Assembly (NCBI GenBank): GCA_021234535.1
Contig: CM037838.1
Span: 25,087,969 to 25,151,968, forward strand
DNA length: 64,000 bases
DNA from: Stichopus chloronotus
Lineage: Eukaryota > Echinodermata > Holothuroidea > Aspidochirotida > Stichopodidae
Direction of reading: 5' to 3'
The notes beneath the pieces are model-generated. The model ran no database searches. It worked only from the letters and a program-made list of their open reading frames with translations, and had not been told where the DNA came from. A program made the position numbers and the translations under genes. Shown in pieces: positions 41,001 to 51,320 of this stretch (position 1 is its first letter; every line of letters starts with the position of its first letter).

Positions 41001-44000
41001 GTGTGATGTAATATTACTTGAATAACTAAATTAGAATCTAAATTATGGTATTTCTACACCTGTTTCCTTTTATTACCTGTTCCTTCCCTTCTTCAATCCA
41101 TTTACCACCTCCCCACCCCCAAAAAGGGTTAAAATGGTAGCTTGTAGTCTGCAATACAGTTTTGCAATGCCATAGAACAAAGCACATGTACACATACCAG
41201 CAGCTTGTTTGCTCGGATTGACTACTTTGGTCGAATATTGTGATGTAAATCCAGTACGTTACAATCACATACGGTACGTGGAGCAGTGGTGGGCTACTTT
41301 TAAACGCAAATTTATGTCCAAATGTACTGCAGTGTGCACTGCACTGCACTTTAGTATAGTAAAAAAAACATTCTGAAGTCACTGACCTTACCACAACTTA
41401 TCACACTACCTTTAAATGTACAGTGTGATGTTTGCTCTGTGAGATGATAAAAACTCAAAGGTCATCAAAGGGGTATAGTGTCTAGATACTTCATCTGAGG
41501 TTTGATACCACAGGCATGGAACATTTGGTATATTGAATTCTCCACATACCATGAAAATTGTGAGAACTATGATACAAGTAGTTTCCAAAGAGAGTTGGGT
41601 CTACAGAAGAATAATTAGTGGGATTTAGTGCAAAAAGTGCAGGGCACAGATTTGAGAAGCGCACTATTACTAAACTTAAGGGACAGGGAGAACTTTGTAT
41701 TTCTATCTATCCATTTATGTTATGCCATATCAATCAACATTTGCTGACACCGTGCAAATTCTACCCCAAAAAGAGCAGGGAATGCATCACTGACAAACTG
41801 AACACCTAATTCATGGTACATGTAGGTATATATTTTAGCTTTAGAGAGTGTATTTTAGCTTTAGGATGGTACGACAGTACCAAGACCAGGAATACTGAGT
41901 CTATCCCAGTTTTTCCAAAGCAGTGGTTCACAAGCTATCTGTTAGCATCCAAGCAGTTATATCTCAACACATGTTAACTCTCTGTCATTCAAGACACTCG
42001 GTGCTGACTTGGAATACTGACCCTGTGATCGATGAAGTATAGATTACATCTTCAGAATGGCGGCATACATGTGGAAAATTTGACTCAGTTAATACTATCC
42101 TTCTGTGAACACTTTAAAGTCATGCATGAGGGCCTCCTGGCCTTGAGGTTTTACCTGTGTGAAGGGGTCAGTGGAGGAGTTAGTTCCAACCATGCGATGA
42201 GTATGCACTGCATGTACTGTATGGAGAGGGCAATTTTAAACTGGTCGAGAGGGAATGGCGAGGCGCATTTCACTACAGAATCAGTTATTGCTTATCTGAA
42301 TTACTTTGAAATTTCTCCGATCTATCAAAACAATTTTATACAACACCGGAAAAGGTATTTCAAAGGTTTCTGTATTCCATAAAATACAAAGGTACAAAGG
42401 TTGTGATACACAATTACTGTAAACAAAATTGAGACATCCAAGGAAACACTCTTTCTTGTAAACTCATTTGTAAAACATAAATTGCTGTACAACCGGCAAA
42501 GTTACACGACTTTGCAGAGAAATATAGGGGTGGTTTGGGTATGATTTTGGATCAATTTTTTAGGCAACAGGAAGAGTTTGCCAAGGTTCATATGCTTGGA
42601 AGCAATTAATTACTTTCGTATGGCAGTAAATAGTACTCCTCGGATGGGAAACCTGCAAGGTAAAGTGGCGCTGACAGTTGCAGAAATATATCACAGACAG
42701 GCAGAAGTATTCATGAGATATATGGTAATGTCAACAATGACATGTTTACATCAGAAAAAAAAACAAACAGTGCAAACATTGTCACAAGGTTGGACAGTAT
42801 AAAACACAGTATGTATCAGCAATGTGCAGTACTGAACCTCTTTTTATGTACAAAAACATCTTTGCAAGGAAAAGAATATGGACACTTATGGGGAAAAAAG
42901 GACCGTGAGGATAGGCGTTTATGGGTGTTTGACTAAAAATATGGTGATATCTTATGATGAATGTTTTAAGGAAATTCTTTAGAGTAAAAATTGTCATCGA
43001 CAGAATGCACAGCAATACAAACATGTTGCACTGTGCCATCAACATTACCCTTTGCTCCCCTTTTTCCAATGTACTGTACTGTGCGAACTCACCTCTTTCA
43101 GACTTCTAGCCCAACAAGGAAATAGCAAATTGACTCAACCAATAGAACCAAACAAGTGGCCATCCTAGGAGTAATAGGGTCTCACCTTTAGTGGTTTTGC
43201 CTTCCTTCTGGAGTACTCCTCCCAATCATTAACGATTTTGCCCCATATTAACCACTGATCCTGAACGCTCATCGGTTCGGGGGTGTCTCCATTATTGCTG
43301 GCATAATTACTGAGGTTACTGGTATTCGAACTGTCCGATTGTAAGCTGGCATTAGATCCTTTCCAGGACGGGTGGCTGTTTTCTTGAATACTCTTTAACG
43401 ATTTGGAATCCATTTCTAATAATCTAAAAGAAAAGAAAAAAAAGTCAATAAAAAAATGAAATAAATATCAAAGTGCACATTCAGTCTGTTGTTCCTGAAC
43501 CTCAAGTCATCCTCCAGTTGTTCATTAAAATGTGACTGAAGAAAGCTAAACAATTGTTCTGTATGTAGTTAAGTGTACACACATGTGAAGTATCATGATA
43601 AACAGCACGCAGCTGTCAGCTGCAGCACTGGCATCCCAACAAAGCTCAAAATTAGTTACAGTAGATTACAGTAGTCCCACTGTAATTTGGAATGAAAATT
43701 GATCCAGAATTCCAGATGCACATGTACCCTGCACTGCACTTTGCAGGTTAAGTTCGCATAGCAATACCTCTTGATTTGCTTTCAACCTTAAAGGGGCTAA
43801 TTGAGTTGATATCAGTAAAGATTGCGGTGATTTTGAAGTATACAAACACACGACAATACTCACAATCAGCATAATTAATCAAGTTTCACATCCAATAGCT
43901 ATATGAAAACTGTCAATTTTTTTGAATTTTTGACCGTTACTTGCTCTGATTGTGTGCATGTGAATGTACTAATGCGAAAATGTCTGGTCACAAAGTTTCA

Positions 44001-47000
44001 AAAACCAAATTTAATCGTTGGTTACTCACTCATTAATGTTCCAACGTATGTAAAACTTTGGGATCCTTTCAGTTTGACTGTTTGTCAATAGTATGTGAAG
44101 GAAACTTGACCGGTTTAGAAAAATTGAGTGAATTTCACAAAACAACTCAATGAGCCTCTTTAAACATTTATTGTTTACATTAATTACAGAATTTTCAAGT
44201 CACACAAAATTAAGCCTGGTATTCAACATCTAAAGTACGCTCACTGCTGGGCTCTTCATTAAATAGAGATCGATTTGGGGGGCTCTGAATAATATTCAGC
44301 GAACATTATAGTCATGCAAGACCTGTTTCAACAATGTTCCATACAACCTTGCATGTAATGTGTTTGCAGTTAGGATGAATAGGCATATCCAGTAATAGCA
44401 ATAAAAAGCTATCTCTTACGGGACATTGTAACATTTTCTTCAGACATTTGAAAATAAAATGTCCAAAACTATGATGCCAAAAATTAACCATGACTCTAAT
44501 GTAAATGTTGCATACTGTAGATTTTGACATGCAATGGAGCACTTGTAGTACTGTAACTTTACTGTATATGCCAACATACTGTACTGTATGAGATGAACGT
44601 GTACATTGTAGTGGTCGAAGACTATCTGAGAAGCTGTGTGCGTCCTTTGTACGGTCTGTCGTTTGGTATTTAAATACACTGCTAGCCCAGGTGTGAAAAA
44701 CAATTACCAGGATCACTGTCAGAAAGATGAGCTTGTCACTTAATTGATACTTACACAGAACCTTTATGGTGTCAGCAGCACAGGCATTTGATACCCGAGC
44801 AAAATGATCTCAATCGCTGAGCTCTGGAATGTCTAATGCATCTAGCATATGGCAACAGCTCATAAAACTTAAAGCCCATCACAATTTGCAACACCACAAA
44901 CAACTTAATTTGTGATTTAACGGTCAAAACAAGGCAAGCTTTTTCTGAGTCTGTACTGAAGCTTGAAGTTTCATAGCCCAGCAGACAACACTGTAGACTA
45001 CTACAGTACATCAGTGGGTACATGCACGTTTCAGTTGTAGTAGAGAGATGGAGAACTACATTATGTACAGCATTTTGAAATCATCAAGTTACTCTAAGAT
45101 ATACACCACTTCTTTTACAGTACTACTGTGCAGTTCCTAATTAAAAATAGAACTGTAAACAAAACATAATGTTCAAAAAACTTTACTTTTAAAAATTCTC
45201 AGATTTACTGATACTTTGATATTATTTTTGTATTTCTTTACTCTTTCCAATGACTGAAAGTCTCAGGCAGGACTCCTTAAAGAAAGTACTTTACATTCAA
45301 AAGATAACAAACTATTTGCTACTCATGAATGTAAAATTGTAAACTATTTTGCAATGGCTGGGACCAGTGGATATTTGATACATCAGCTTTAATAATTCAT
45401 TGCGATGGTTAAAGCTTCACAGCACCAGTTAGTACCTTAATCAACCAGGTAGCTGCTACAGTATTAAGACGGAGAGAGTGCACCTTGAAGTGAGGTTTGT
45501 GCCGCCAAAGTCACACTGTAATCTGGTCTTTGTATAGTGCTTGAAATTTTTAAGGACTTATACCAGATTAGGAATTTAGGAAATAAACACAATCATGTAT
45601 TTGTTGTCTGCTACAGCAACAGAACTTCACTTGGACTTTCCCTACTACTACAACATTGCCAGTCATCACAGAAATAAATGACTTTCTCGGCCTTTCGACA
45701 CCCGGTGACGCGAACAACAATGTAATACTTGGGTTGTATATCAAACCATGAAAAAGAATTGATATCTTGCCATTTCTGGAAACTTGAGAGAACTTCTCAG
45801 CTCTTTGTCAAAACCTAGACTTTTGCCTCTGTAGCTCTTCCATGTGCTAACTTCTAAAGGAATGGGCTAAAGGTAAACCGTTCATTTCGAGTTGCATGCC
45901 ATCTGCTCTTTAAGGATTGGCGATACAAACCTACACATCAAAGCATTGTTTGGGGCAATCTTTTTGTTAAAGAATTAGCTGACTTATATGATGTTGCTGT
46001 GTGAAGTATATTGAACTGCAAACATCGAATAAAGGAAAGAAATACCCTTGAGTAAAAGACGAAGCTTATCCTCACTCAATTGCGGGGGGGGGGGGGTTTA
46101 AAGTATTAGCATTACTGTAAGTTAATTTTCCCCACTCTCTCCATCCAAATAACAGCTCCCTGAATCAACAACACATGTACTGTAATACACTACAGTGCTA
46201 TGCTTGTAAGGGAAAGTAGATAAGGGAATGTGAATTAGAGACACATCAACAAATGCACACAACTTACTTGTGTTCATATATTTTTATTGAAGAAATAAAA
46301 TTTGTTAGTTCAATTAACTGTCGATCTATGGCACCAGGGACTAATTCAGTGTTCAAAAGCTGCACATCAGTTATAAAGTTTCTTTCGTATTTTGTCATAA
46401 AATCAGAGAAAACTATACTGTTGTATGTACAAAAACTGCTACACAATATGGAATTTGTGTAGCAATCTCATAATTTCTGTAGCAAAATGAGATGCGATAC
46501 TAGATAAATTATTCACTGAGCACTACTTTGAAGCAATGCAGTCATTACACAGTATTCTTGGAACTCAATTTTCTTATTACAACTTAAGTCACTTGTACTA
46601 TTTGCTTGGTCAGAGTGGAATTTACAGCAGTCTTATAGTATGCCAACTAAGTACAGCTATGGGATAAGTGCTGTTCTGTTTAAGTTTTTTGAGAAATTTC
46701 GCAGCTCATTAAAGTTACAGTATATCTCCCATTACAGCACATGAAGCAAATGGAACACTTTACTGTACCACACAATGAAAATTGCATTTACTAGAAAATG
46801 TTTTCAACATAAAAGATGTGACAAACATACATGAATAGTGTGTCAGATATGTATTTAAGTAAGCCATGATCAAGAACAATGTATGTACAGCACAAAATCA
46901 ATGGCCTCTTTTTCGAGGGACCAGCTACTGTGCTTACTACAAACACCTGCAGTTAGATCAGAGTTTGCAGAATGAAAAATTACTTTCCCTTCAGACAAAG

Positions 47001-48644
47001 AAGAGCTTGCCATTCATTTAAAATCTCAATAAATGTGACTGAATGTCTCTGTTGTTGTCTTTCACAGCCATCAGTCCATCCAGGACTATCTATCAGGACA
47101 ACTTAAGAGTCGGAGTGAAGTCCTGTACACAAAAATAGTCACTGATCGAACTTAGCGACTGAACGTTTTATGATATATGTATGTGCATGTTAATCGTAAC
47201 GGATGCAGAAGAAATATTAATTTTGTCTATTTTCCAAGAGTTTAAAAAAATTTGTTGCTAATTATGAGTCTCTGCAATGCACTGCAATCTGCCAACAGTA
47301 CATATTGCACTGTAATGAGACATATTCCTCTCACAAAACCCTTCGGTCAATGAATCTGATGGCTACTTTCCTCTCCTGTTCATGCTCAGGGCCTATCAAA
47401 CATAAACTTCGGTCTTCGTCACAGGTTTTCAAGTGGGAGGGGGAAGCAAAGTGTGAAATATGTATGCAATCGTCTTGAGTGATGACCGGGAAGAGAATTG
47501 AGGGGGTTCTACCCCACACAAAGACCTTTTTGATAATTAAGATGCTGAATGAAGCAGAATGGCACACTTATAGTAGACATGATTTTTTGCTCCTATTTGA
47601 AATGGCAGTTTGAGCCTTTTAATTGTTTGCTTCTTTTCAGTCGAGAATACAGTAGCTGTTGCAAGGGGAGGGACCCATTGGTAGATGGGGGGTGGCTATT
47701 TCAAGCAACAATTTTTACTAGGTGGTTGGACCACCTTCTCAACCCCACCCCCTTCCCCTCTATCCCTAATTGAGACCACTGAACCTGTGTTGGTCCAGAG
47801 AGCTATTGTACATCACCTGAAACACAGGGAACAATAAAATTTTGTTAAAATACGCTTATCAGAAGGTTGCCTCTCAGTCTGTGACAGCCTCTAGTGGGCG
47901 GCAGAATGAAAAAGAGTTGAAGATTATTTTAATACTTTGAAAGGGTGTCACGATTAATCAGTTCTGACTACAACAGCAGCAAAGGGAAAAGTCAGATTTT
48001 TATCATTCTAAAATCCTTGTGTTGTGCTTTTTACTGTATGTAAAAACATTTGAAACATGAGTATTTAGGCAACAGAGGTACAGTACACTCTCACATTGAA
48101 ACAAAATTCTGAAAAGTGCTGCTACAAAACTTACCACTACTGTACAAAATTCTATCAATAGCTGCAAACATTTAAAGCACATAAAATGTCGACGAATTTA
48201 CTGTACCACATGGACATGTTTTTTCTGAACTATTATAAATTACTATATTTATTAAATTCAAAACTGCATACACAATGAAATGAAAAGCTTACAAAAAGAA
48301 AGTGCAAAAATCTCAAATTCAGTTCAGGATTTCTATGGAGCTGTAATGTCTATTTCATACATAAAGGCATCATCTCAACTACAAAAACAGGAAAAGAAAA
48401 AAAAATACAGCAATGGAAGGTGACAGTCAGAAAGAGGTAAATAACTTGATGAGTCTCGGTTATGATAAGCTGAGGTTTCAAAATTCTACCTGTTTTGTTC
48501 TTCTAACTTAGCCAGAAGTTCTTCCTCTGTTGAACCAGTGATACTCTTTATGGATGTGGTTCTGTGCATTTCACCTGTTCCCTCTCTCTGTTCTTCCACT
48601 TCCTGTTTGCAGTCGGTTTCTGTTGTCTGATTCACTCCCGCCAT
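16797..48644 (-). CDS. EVI5: EVI5-like TBC-domain RabGAP, ten coding exons, 3' end missing
   Basis: Joining ten minus-strand exons gives 1437 nt, 479 codons, with no frame break and GT-AG sites at every junction. The exons are 48644-48490, 43423-43186, 30600-30376, 28420-28346, 27017-26892, 23960-23817, 20811-20722, 20142-20045, 18057-17997 and 17021-16797. The protein has an acidic N-terminus (1-45), [10 protein letters not shown] (about 43-52), a Ser/Asn-rich linker (about 70-95), a TBC domain (about 137-350) and the start of a coiled coil (about 384-479). The TBC fingers are intact: IRRDIAR with Arg182, and YCQG with Gln219. Family knowledge: EVI5 proteins are TBC RabGAPs linked to Rab11/Rab35 recycling traffic, centrosomes and cytokinesis. 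Human EVI5 is about 810 aa, so roughly the last 300 residues of coiled coil and tail are absent here. The intact fingers imply a working GAP; the target Rab cannot be read from sequence. EVI5 and EVI5L are not separable here, and a pre-duplication single copy is likely. Confidence 0.96.
17022..17996 (-). other. EVI5 intron 9 (975 bp)
   Basis: Lies between exons 9 and 10. It contains the degenerate minisatellite at 17199-17350. Nothing else is recognised in it. Confidence 0.85.
17199..17350 (-). repeat. Degenerate ~20-bp minisatellite ('gggaattgtcc')
   Basis: On the minus strand the units read ggggaagttgtctcagtt, gggaattgtcagagt, ggaaaatggctggta, gggaattgtcctggt, ggaaattttctgagga and ggggaatcgtccagg. 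They recur at 15-21 bp intervals. A short telomere-like 'accctaaaccctaaactc' tract abuts it at about 17314-17345. It lies within an EVI5 intron. Confidence 0.7.
17997..18057 (-). CDS. EVI5: EVI5 coding exon 9, start of coiled coil
   Basis: A 61-nt exon completing Lys384 and encoding residues 385-404, [20 protein letters not shown], the highly charged start of the coiled coil (human LEKEYTTIKTKEMEEQVEIK). The acceptor is tctcctatttag|ATTAGA, the donor ATGAGG|gtgagt (phase 0). Confidence 0.95.
19352..19373 (+). repeat. Poly-C tract, 22 bases
   Basis: An uninterrupted run of C, read directly. Such runs often assemble with length errors. Confidence 0.95.
19390..19475 (+). repeat. Dispersed repeat, copy 2 of family shared with 10.2 kb
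   Basis: The sequence 'catttggcaattgaggcaaa' is followed by 'gctcttgttttcgattttg', 'aaaattttatattgcaac' and 'gatgtgctc'. It matches 10223-10318 over about 90 bp. It lies 17 bp right of a 22-C run. Confidence 0.7.
20045..20142 (-). CDS. EVI5: EVI5 coding exon 8, TBC to coiled-coil linker
   Basis: A 98-nt exon encoding residues 352-383 plus two bases of Lys384: [13 protein letters not shown], then [13 protein letters not shown]. This aligns with human FQKVIPHQFDG and AAYQVKYNSKKMKK. The acceptor is gctttttctag|TTGCTG, the donor ATGAAAAA|gtaagt (phase 2). Confidence 0.94.
20143..20721 (-). other. EVI5 intron 7 (579 bp)
   Basis: The smallest intron of the gene, between exons 7 and 8. No repeat or RNA gene was recognised in it. 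Confidence 0.9.
20722..20811 (-). CDS. EVI5: EVI5 coding exon 7, end of TBC domain
   Basis: A 90-nt exon encoding residues 322-351, [16 protein letters not shown] through DLEQMLR. It has no long ORF of its own and was found by continuing the protein from exon 6 (human: GLEIVFRVGLALLQMN). The acceptor is catcttgcag|GGATTG, the donor TTGAGA|gtaagt. Phase 0 both ends. Confidence 0.95.
20938..21115 (+). repeat. Dispersed repeat, copy 2 of family shared with 5.0 kb
   Basis: The partner of 4990-5210, in the same orientation. It opens with 'gagggaaatccttccctaaa', continues with 'ggaaggattttt', and ends with 'aggaaacaaatgcaagactc'. It lies in the intron between EVI5 exons 7 and 6. Confidence 0.75.
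22474..22492 (+). repeat. (TC)n microsatellite
   Basis: A perfect dinucleotide run of about nine units, read directly. Confidence 0.9.
23817..23960 (-). CDS. EVI5: EVI5 coding exon 6, TBC domain
   Basis: Encodes residues 274-321, [16 protein letters not shown] through MDIFISE. The family signature [16 protein letters not shown] is present and complete. The acceptor is gctctttcacag|GAACAA, the donor TCAGAG|gtactc, slightly off consensus but required by the protein match. 48 codons, phase 0 both ends. Confidence 0.97.
23961..26891 (-). other. EVI5 intron 5 (2931 bp)
   Basis: Mostly AT-rich. It holds a short triplicated 'ttgttttcgaa' at about 24736-24770 and purine-rich stretches at 25145-25215 and 25860-25940. 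No gene or RNA was recognised. Confidence 0.85.
26892..27017 (-). CDS. EVI5: EVI5 coding exon 5, TBC domain
   Basis: Encodes residues 232-273, [18 protein letters not shown] to FECLVQ, nearly identical in pattern to vertebrate EVI5 ([18 protein letters not shown]). The acceptor follows a long T tract (tttttccag|ATGCCA) and the donor is GTACAG|gtgagt. 42 codons, phase 0 both ends. Confidence 0.97.
27018..28345 (-). other. EVI5 intron 4 (1328 bp)
   Basis: Lies between exons 4 and 5. The 139-codon minus ORF at 27426-27845 has no recognised domain and no conserved family match that I can see. Nothing else is supported. Confidence 0.85.
28346..28420 (-). CDS. EVI5: EVI5 coding exon 4, glutamine finger of TBC domain
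   Basis: A 75-nt exon (25 codons, phase 0 both ends) with [14 protein letters not shown] followed by [11 protein letters not shown], residues 207-231. YCQG is the YxQ glutamine finger that TBC RabGAPs use in GTP hydrolysis (Gln219). The acceptor is tttcaaaccag|GCTTAT, the donor ATGCAG|gtgagt. It is identified by motif, splice sites and frame continuity with both neighbours. Confidence 0.96.
28421..30375 (-). other. EVI5 intron 3 (1955 bp)
   Basis: Lies between exons 3 and 4. It contains one tandem duplication of 44 bp (28884-28971) and T-rich runs at 29160-29180. No other feature. Confidence 0.85.
28884..28971 (+). repeat. Two-copy 44-bp tandem duplication
   Basis: The unit 'tggaa(c/t)gtatttctgatt' followed by 'aaattaaaggagc(g/a)gag' occurs twice, starting at 28884 and 28928, with only a few differences. 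It is a recent local duplication inside the intron. Confidence 0.85.
30376..30600 (-). CDS. EVI5: EVI5 coding exon 3, start of TBC domain with the arginine finger
   Basis: Encodes residues 132-206, [13 protein letters not shown] through QETLFNVMK. It carries the TBC entry motif ([14 protein letters not shown]) and the IxxDxxR motif as [12 protein letters not shown]; Arg182 is the predicted catalytic arginine finger. The acceptor is tgatgtttgccag|GATTTA, the donor GATGAAG|gtgaaa. Exactly 75 codons, phase 0 at both ends. Confidence 0.97.
33124..33154 (+). repeat. (CAGA)n microsatellite
   Basis: Five clean gaca units followed by degenerate gagagacagag, read directly. Confidence 0.9.
33965..34076. 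mobile_element. Short palindromic MITE-like element
   Basis: The left end reads ggggcccattccac and the right end reads gtggaacagggccc, which are complementary ends. The arms remain partly complementary inwards ('agagttac' against the complement of 'gtaactcat', 'gttgattta' against the complement of 'gaaatcaagc'). The total is about 110 bp. Miniature fold-back elements with a 'gggcccattccac' end are common in animals; non-autonomous. Confidence 0.6.
39293..39322 (+). repeat. 14-bp tandem duplication
   Basis: 'cctgatcccctccc' occurs twice in succession. Confidence 0.85.
43186..43423 (-). CDS. EVI5: EVI5 coding exon 2, linker before the TBC domain
   Basis: Encodes residues 52-131: [11 protein letters not shown], then a Ser/Asn-rich stretch, then [15 protein letters not shown] and AKPLK. 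Human EVI5 has the same order (LLETDSKSLRS, serine-rich linker, WGRIVNEWED). The acceptor is ttttcttttag|ATTATT, the donor CTAAAG|gtgaga (phase 0). The serine-rich linker is a plausible phosphorylation target by analogy only. Confidence 0.96.
43424..48489 (-). other. EVI5 intron 1 (5066 bp)
   Basis: Lies between coding exons 1 and 2. It contains a 13-base G run at 46084-46096 and numerous TACAGTA/ACTGTA words (for example about 44510-44590). No exon, RNA gene or mobile element was recognised. Confidence 0.85.
46084..46096 (+). repeat. Poly-G tract
   Basis: A run of 13 G, read directly. Confidence 0.95.
48490..48644 (-). CDS. EVI5: EVI5 coding exon 1 with start codon
   Basis: Encodes residues 1-51 plus two bases of Arg52. 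It begins [10 protein letters not shown] and ends [12 protein letters not shown], the segment that opens the conserved part of EVI5 proteins. The ATG at 48644 sits in a good context (CGAACCATGG), and an in-frame TAG lies ten codons upstream, which supports this start unless an upstream exon splices in between. The N-terminus before LLAKLEEQ is about 43 residues, shorter than the human one and not similar to it. The donor is AACAG|gtagaa (phase 2). Confidence 0.92.
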
Positions 48645-51320
48645 GGTTCGTTTGATTCCATTACTCGCAGACTACTTCCAACTTGGTTGCATGTCATCTG
48701 CATACATTTCTGGATCCTTTGACAGCATCTACGTGCCTTTTAACTAAGTCTCGTCATGCTCCACATAAATGTACTCAACTGGGAAGGTAAAGGTTTAGTC
48801 AAAGATCATTAAAGACCTAGATTAATCCGTTGAAACTAGTGTGGGGAATTCCAAACACCAACTGATCTCTTTTCTTCATAATAGGTTGCTGTAACATACA
48901 AAAGTCTGTCCAAGCTTAAGACTGTTCTACAAAGGTTGAAGAAGTTACACGATATCACCATTACAAAGCCAGCCAAATTTTTTATTCAGCAAATTCAGAT
49001 TCTACAAATGCAGCCTAGAGTTACTGTGTATGTGCTGTGTAAAATCATGCTTTTATTACATAAAAGCATTAATATTTAGTAATTACTATACAGTAGGGTT
49101 GGGCAGTATCCCGGTATCCAAGTCAGTACCAGTATTCGCAGTACTGGTACTCACAGTACTGGCAGCAGAATCTGTCTTTGCAAGTACGGGTACTTTTGAA
49201 TACTTTGCAGTACCGGAGAAAACTATCGGTATCAATACTGTCTCCAACAAATACATGAATTGAAAAATATGAATTCAAATGGTTAGTATACTGATCCCAG
49301 AATTTCCTTAGGAACAAATCTAGTAACCTACTGTAACTGAGTTCCAGAGAAAAATACCACAGTGGAAAACTGAATCACTGTTTTTGAAACTGAAACATAA
49401 AATATCAGAGAAAATTGTGTCAAAGAGTGTTTACGTCAACACTTCTTTCACGACAAGAACATATAATAAACATCTTTGGTAGCCATTACCACTGTTTATG
49501 GAAGAGTTGCATTGGTCATTATTTCAATATTCATGGGCATAACTTTTTCTGCACAGAACATCTGACAACCTACAAGAGGATATATATTCCCTTGAACATC
49601 CTTGTTATCCAGTTTTCCTTCTTCGGTTATTGATCTCCTAATAAACACTTCAAAAAAAAGGTGGGAGGGGATAAGGGTTTGATCAACCCCTCAACTGCTT
49701 GCCAAATGCTCCAAGAAAATGAGAGAGGTTGCATAAATTCATAATAATTCTTGTGTCAACTCAACCCATCTGATATCATTTTACATAAAGGTTGACTTTT
49801 TTAGTGTTATTGATTGAGAAAATGCAGACACGAAATCCCTATTTCATGGATGGGTACATGCAGCTTAGAAAAACCCAGAATGTGTCAGTGCTGTTCATCG
49901 CCAAATTTTTGCCCAAACATCTTATGAACGATTTCTTCCCTTATTCTTAAACTTCACCTCTTTTCATTACCCATGGACGTTCCGAAAACCTTCCCTGATC
50001 TGTTGAATAGTACGACGACTTGTTTGAAACAAATCATCAGTCAACTCTCAACAACAAGAAATCTCAAAACAAATCAACCTTCTAGATCCAGCCCTTGAAT
50101 ATGACTGTGCGTTACGTTACTCTCAACACCACAGCCCATGCGTTGCTAACACGATTTTTTTAACCCATCAGCCAACCCTCGTCAGGGTCGTAAACTCTCA
50201 TGTTCACGAATAGTTACATTTTCTTGCCAAACTTTACACAAACGATCTATGACACCACATTCACCTTTGTGCATTTGCTTCTTACCAAAATATGATGAGG
50301 AAATGGATGAATATTTACTATGAAAAACTGAACGTAACACTCGATCAGTATGTGAATGTACGCTATCGAGAAAGTGAATGATGCTGAGTTTCTTTTTTGT
50401 GCCTCAAATGGTCACCAAAAGCAGTTTTGGGAGTAATCTTACCGCTGGATGTACTTCCATATCATTTAGTTGTAATGAAAGTACTGTATAAATCCTTTTT
50501 GCTGATTTGGGGGCATTTTGTAGCAAATATTAAATTTTGGAGCAGTGATGTGGATTGAAATTAGCTTAAGCCATGTAATGAAATGCACAGCCCTGCTCAT
50601 GGGTTAATCTATATCCAATGATGAAGGACCCTCAAATCTGGATAGTGGCATCACATTTAAGCAATCCCCTCGAGCACTAAATTCACTTTCCCCATTGGAT
50701 AGTGTTGCCTTGATGACAGATATACAAGGGAATTCCAAGTTTTGAGACAAGAGTCCGTAATAGCAGGGTCTAGATGAGCATGGCTGGTGCATATTGGAAT
50801 GTTCTTGGGTAATGAAAAGAGGTAAAATTCAGAAAAAGGCAAAAAAACACTTTACTTGGGTGAAACTTTCAGCAGTGGTCAGCAATCTGTCTTACCTTGT
50901 TTTATTACATACGCATCTTGGTGGTATGTAAAAGTGTATGCTAAGATGACTTGTGTTAGGCCTAGTGTTAGGCTAGGCAAAGTCACAGGCGTCCCCCACG
51001 TAGTACTAGCTTAGGCTATGCCCTATATATAATGTATCCACAAGGTAGGACACTCATTCTAACGGTACACAAAACTTGGCCTATTTTTACATCCTTACGC
51101 CGACTACAAACATTACTTAACCACATTGTTTGATGTATTAGCTCACTTAACGGACCTGGGATCTCCAACGTATTCATGAAATCAGTGCTCTTAAACTGAG
51201 TCATTAGTACCAATTTGCCATTTGCAAGGCAAGCAGTCCGCTGCCGTTTTGTCGGGAGGCCGTTTGCTTGACTGGCTATTAATAACTTCCTATCCATGAA
51301 ATGCAACAAGTGTAAGGTGC
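48645..51320. other. Region upstream of the EVI5 start codon
   Basis: Should contain the 5' UTR of EVI5 next to 48645, with an unknown boundary. A repeat fragment with 'gggttgggcagtatcccggt' and several 'cagtactggtac' words lies at about 49098-49245. No protein-coding exon is supported. The 97-codon minus ORF at 51016-51309 is unrecognised. Confidence 0.6.
49098..49245 (+). repeat. 'gggttgggcagtatcccggtat' type repeat
   Basis: Opens with gggttgggcagtatcccggt, followed by repeated 'accagtattcgcagtactgg' and 'tactggcagcag'-like words, ending near 'ggtatcaatactg'. It is internally repetitive and resembles a dispersed element type seen in several animal genomes, from memory. Confidence 0.45.

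Larger units (their letters stand above)
30601..43185 (-). other. EVI5 intron 2 (12,585 bp)
   Basis: The largest intron within the recovered gene. The protein joins directly across it (AKPLK to DLVRMG), so no coding exon is missing. It holds a (CAGA)n tract (33124-33154), a palindromic MITE-like element (33965-34076), a 14-bp tandem (39293-39322), a C run (39121-39134) and many copies of TACAGTAC/ACTGTA words. No other gene was recognised. Confidence 0.85.

Noticed and set aside
51016..51309. 97-codon minus ORF upstream of EVI5
   Set aside because: No family match, no clear splice partners, abuts the fold-back element.
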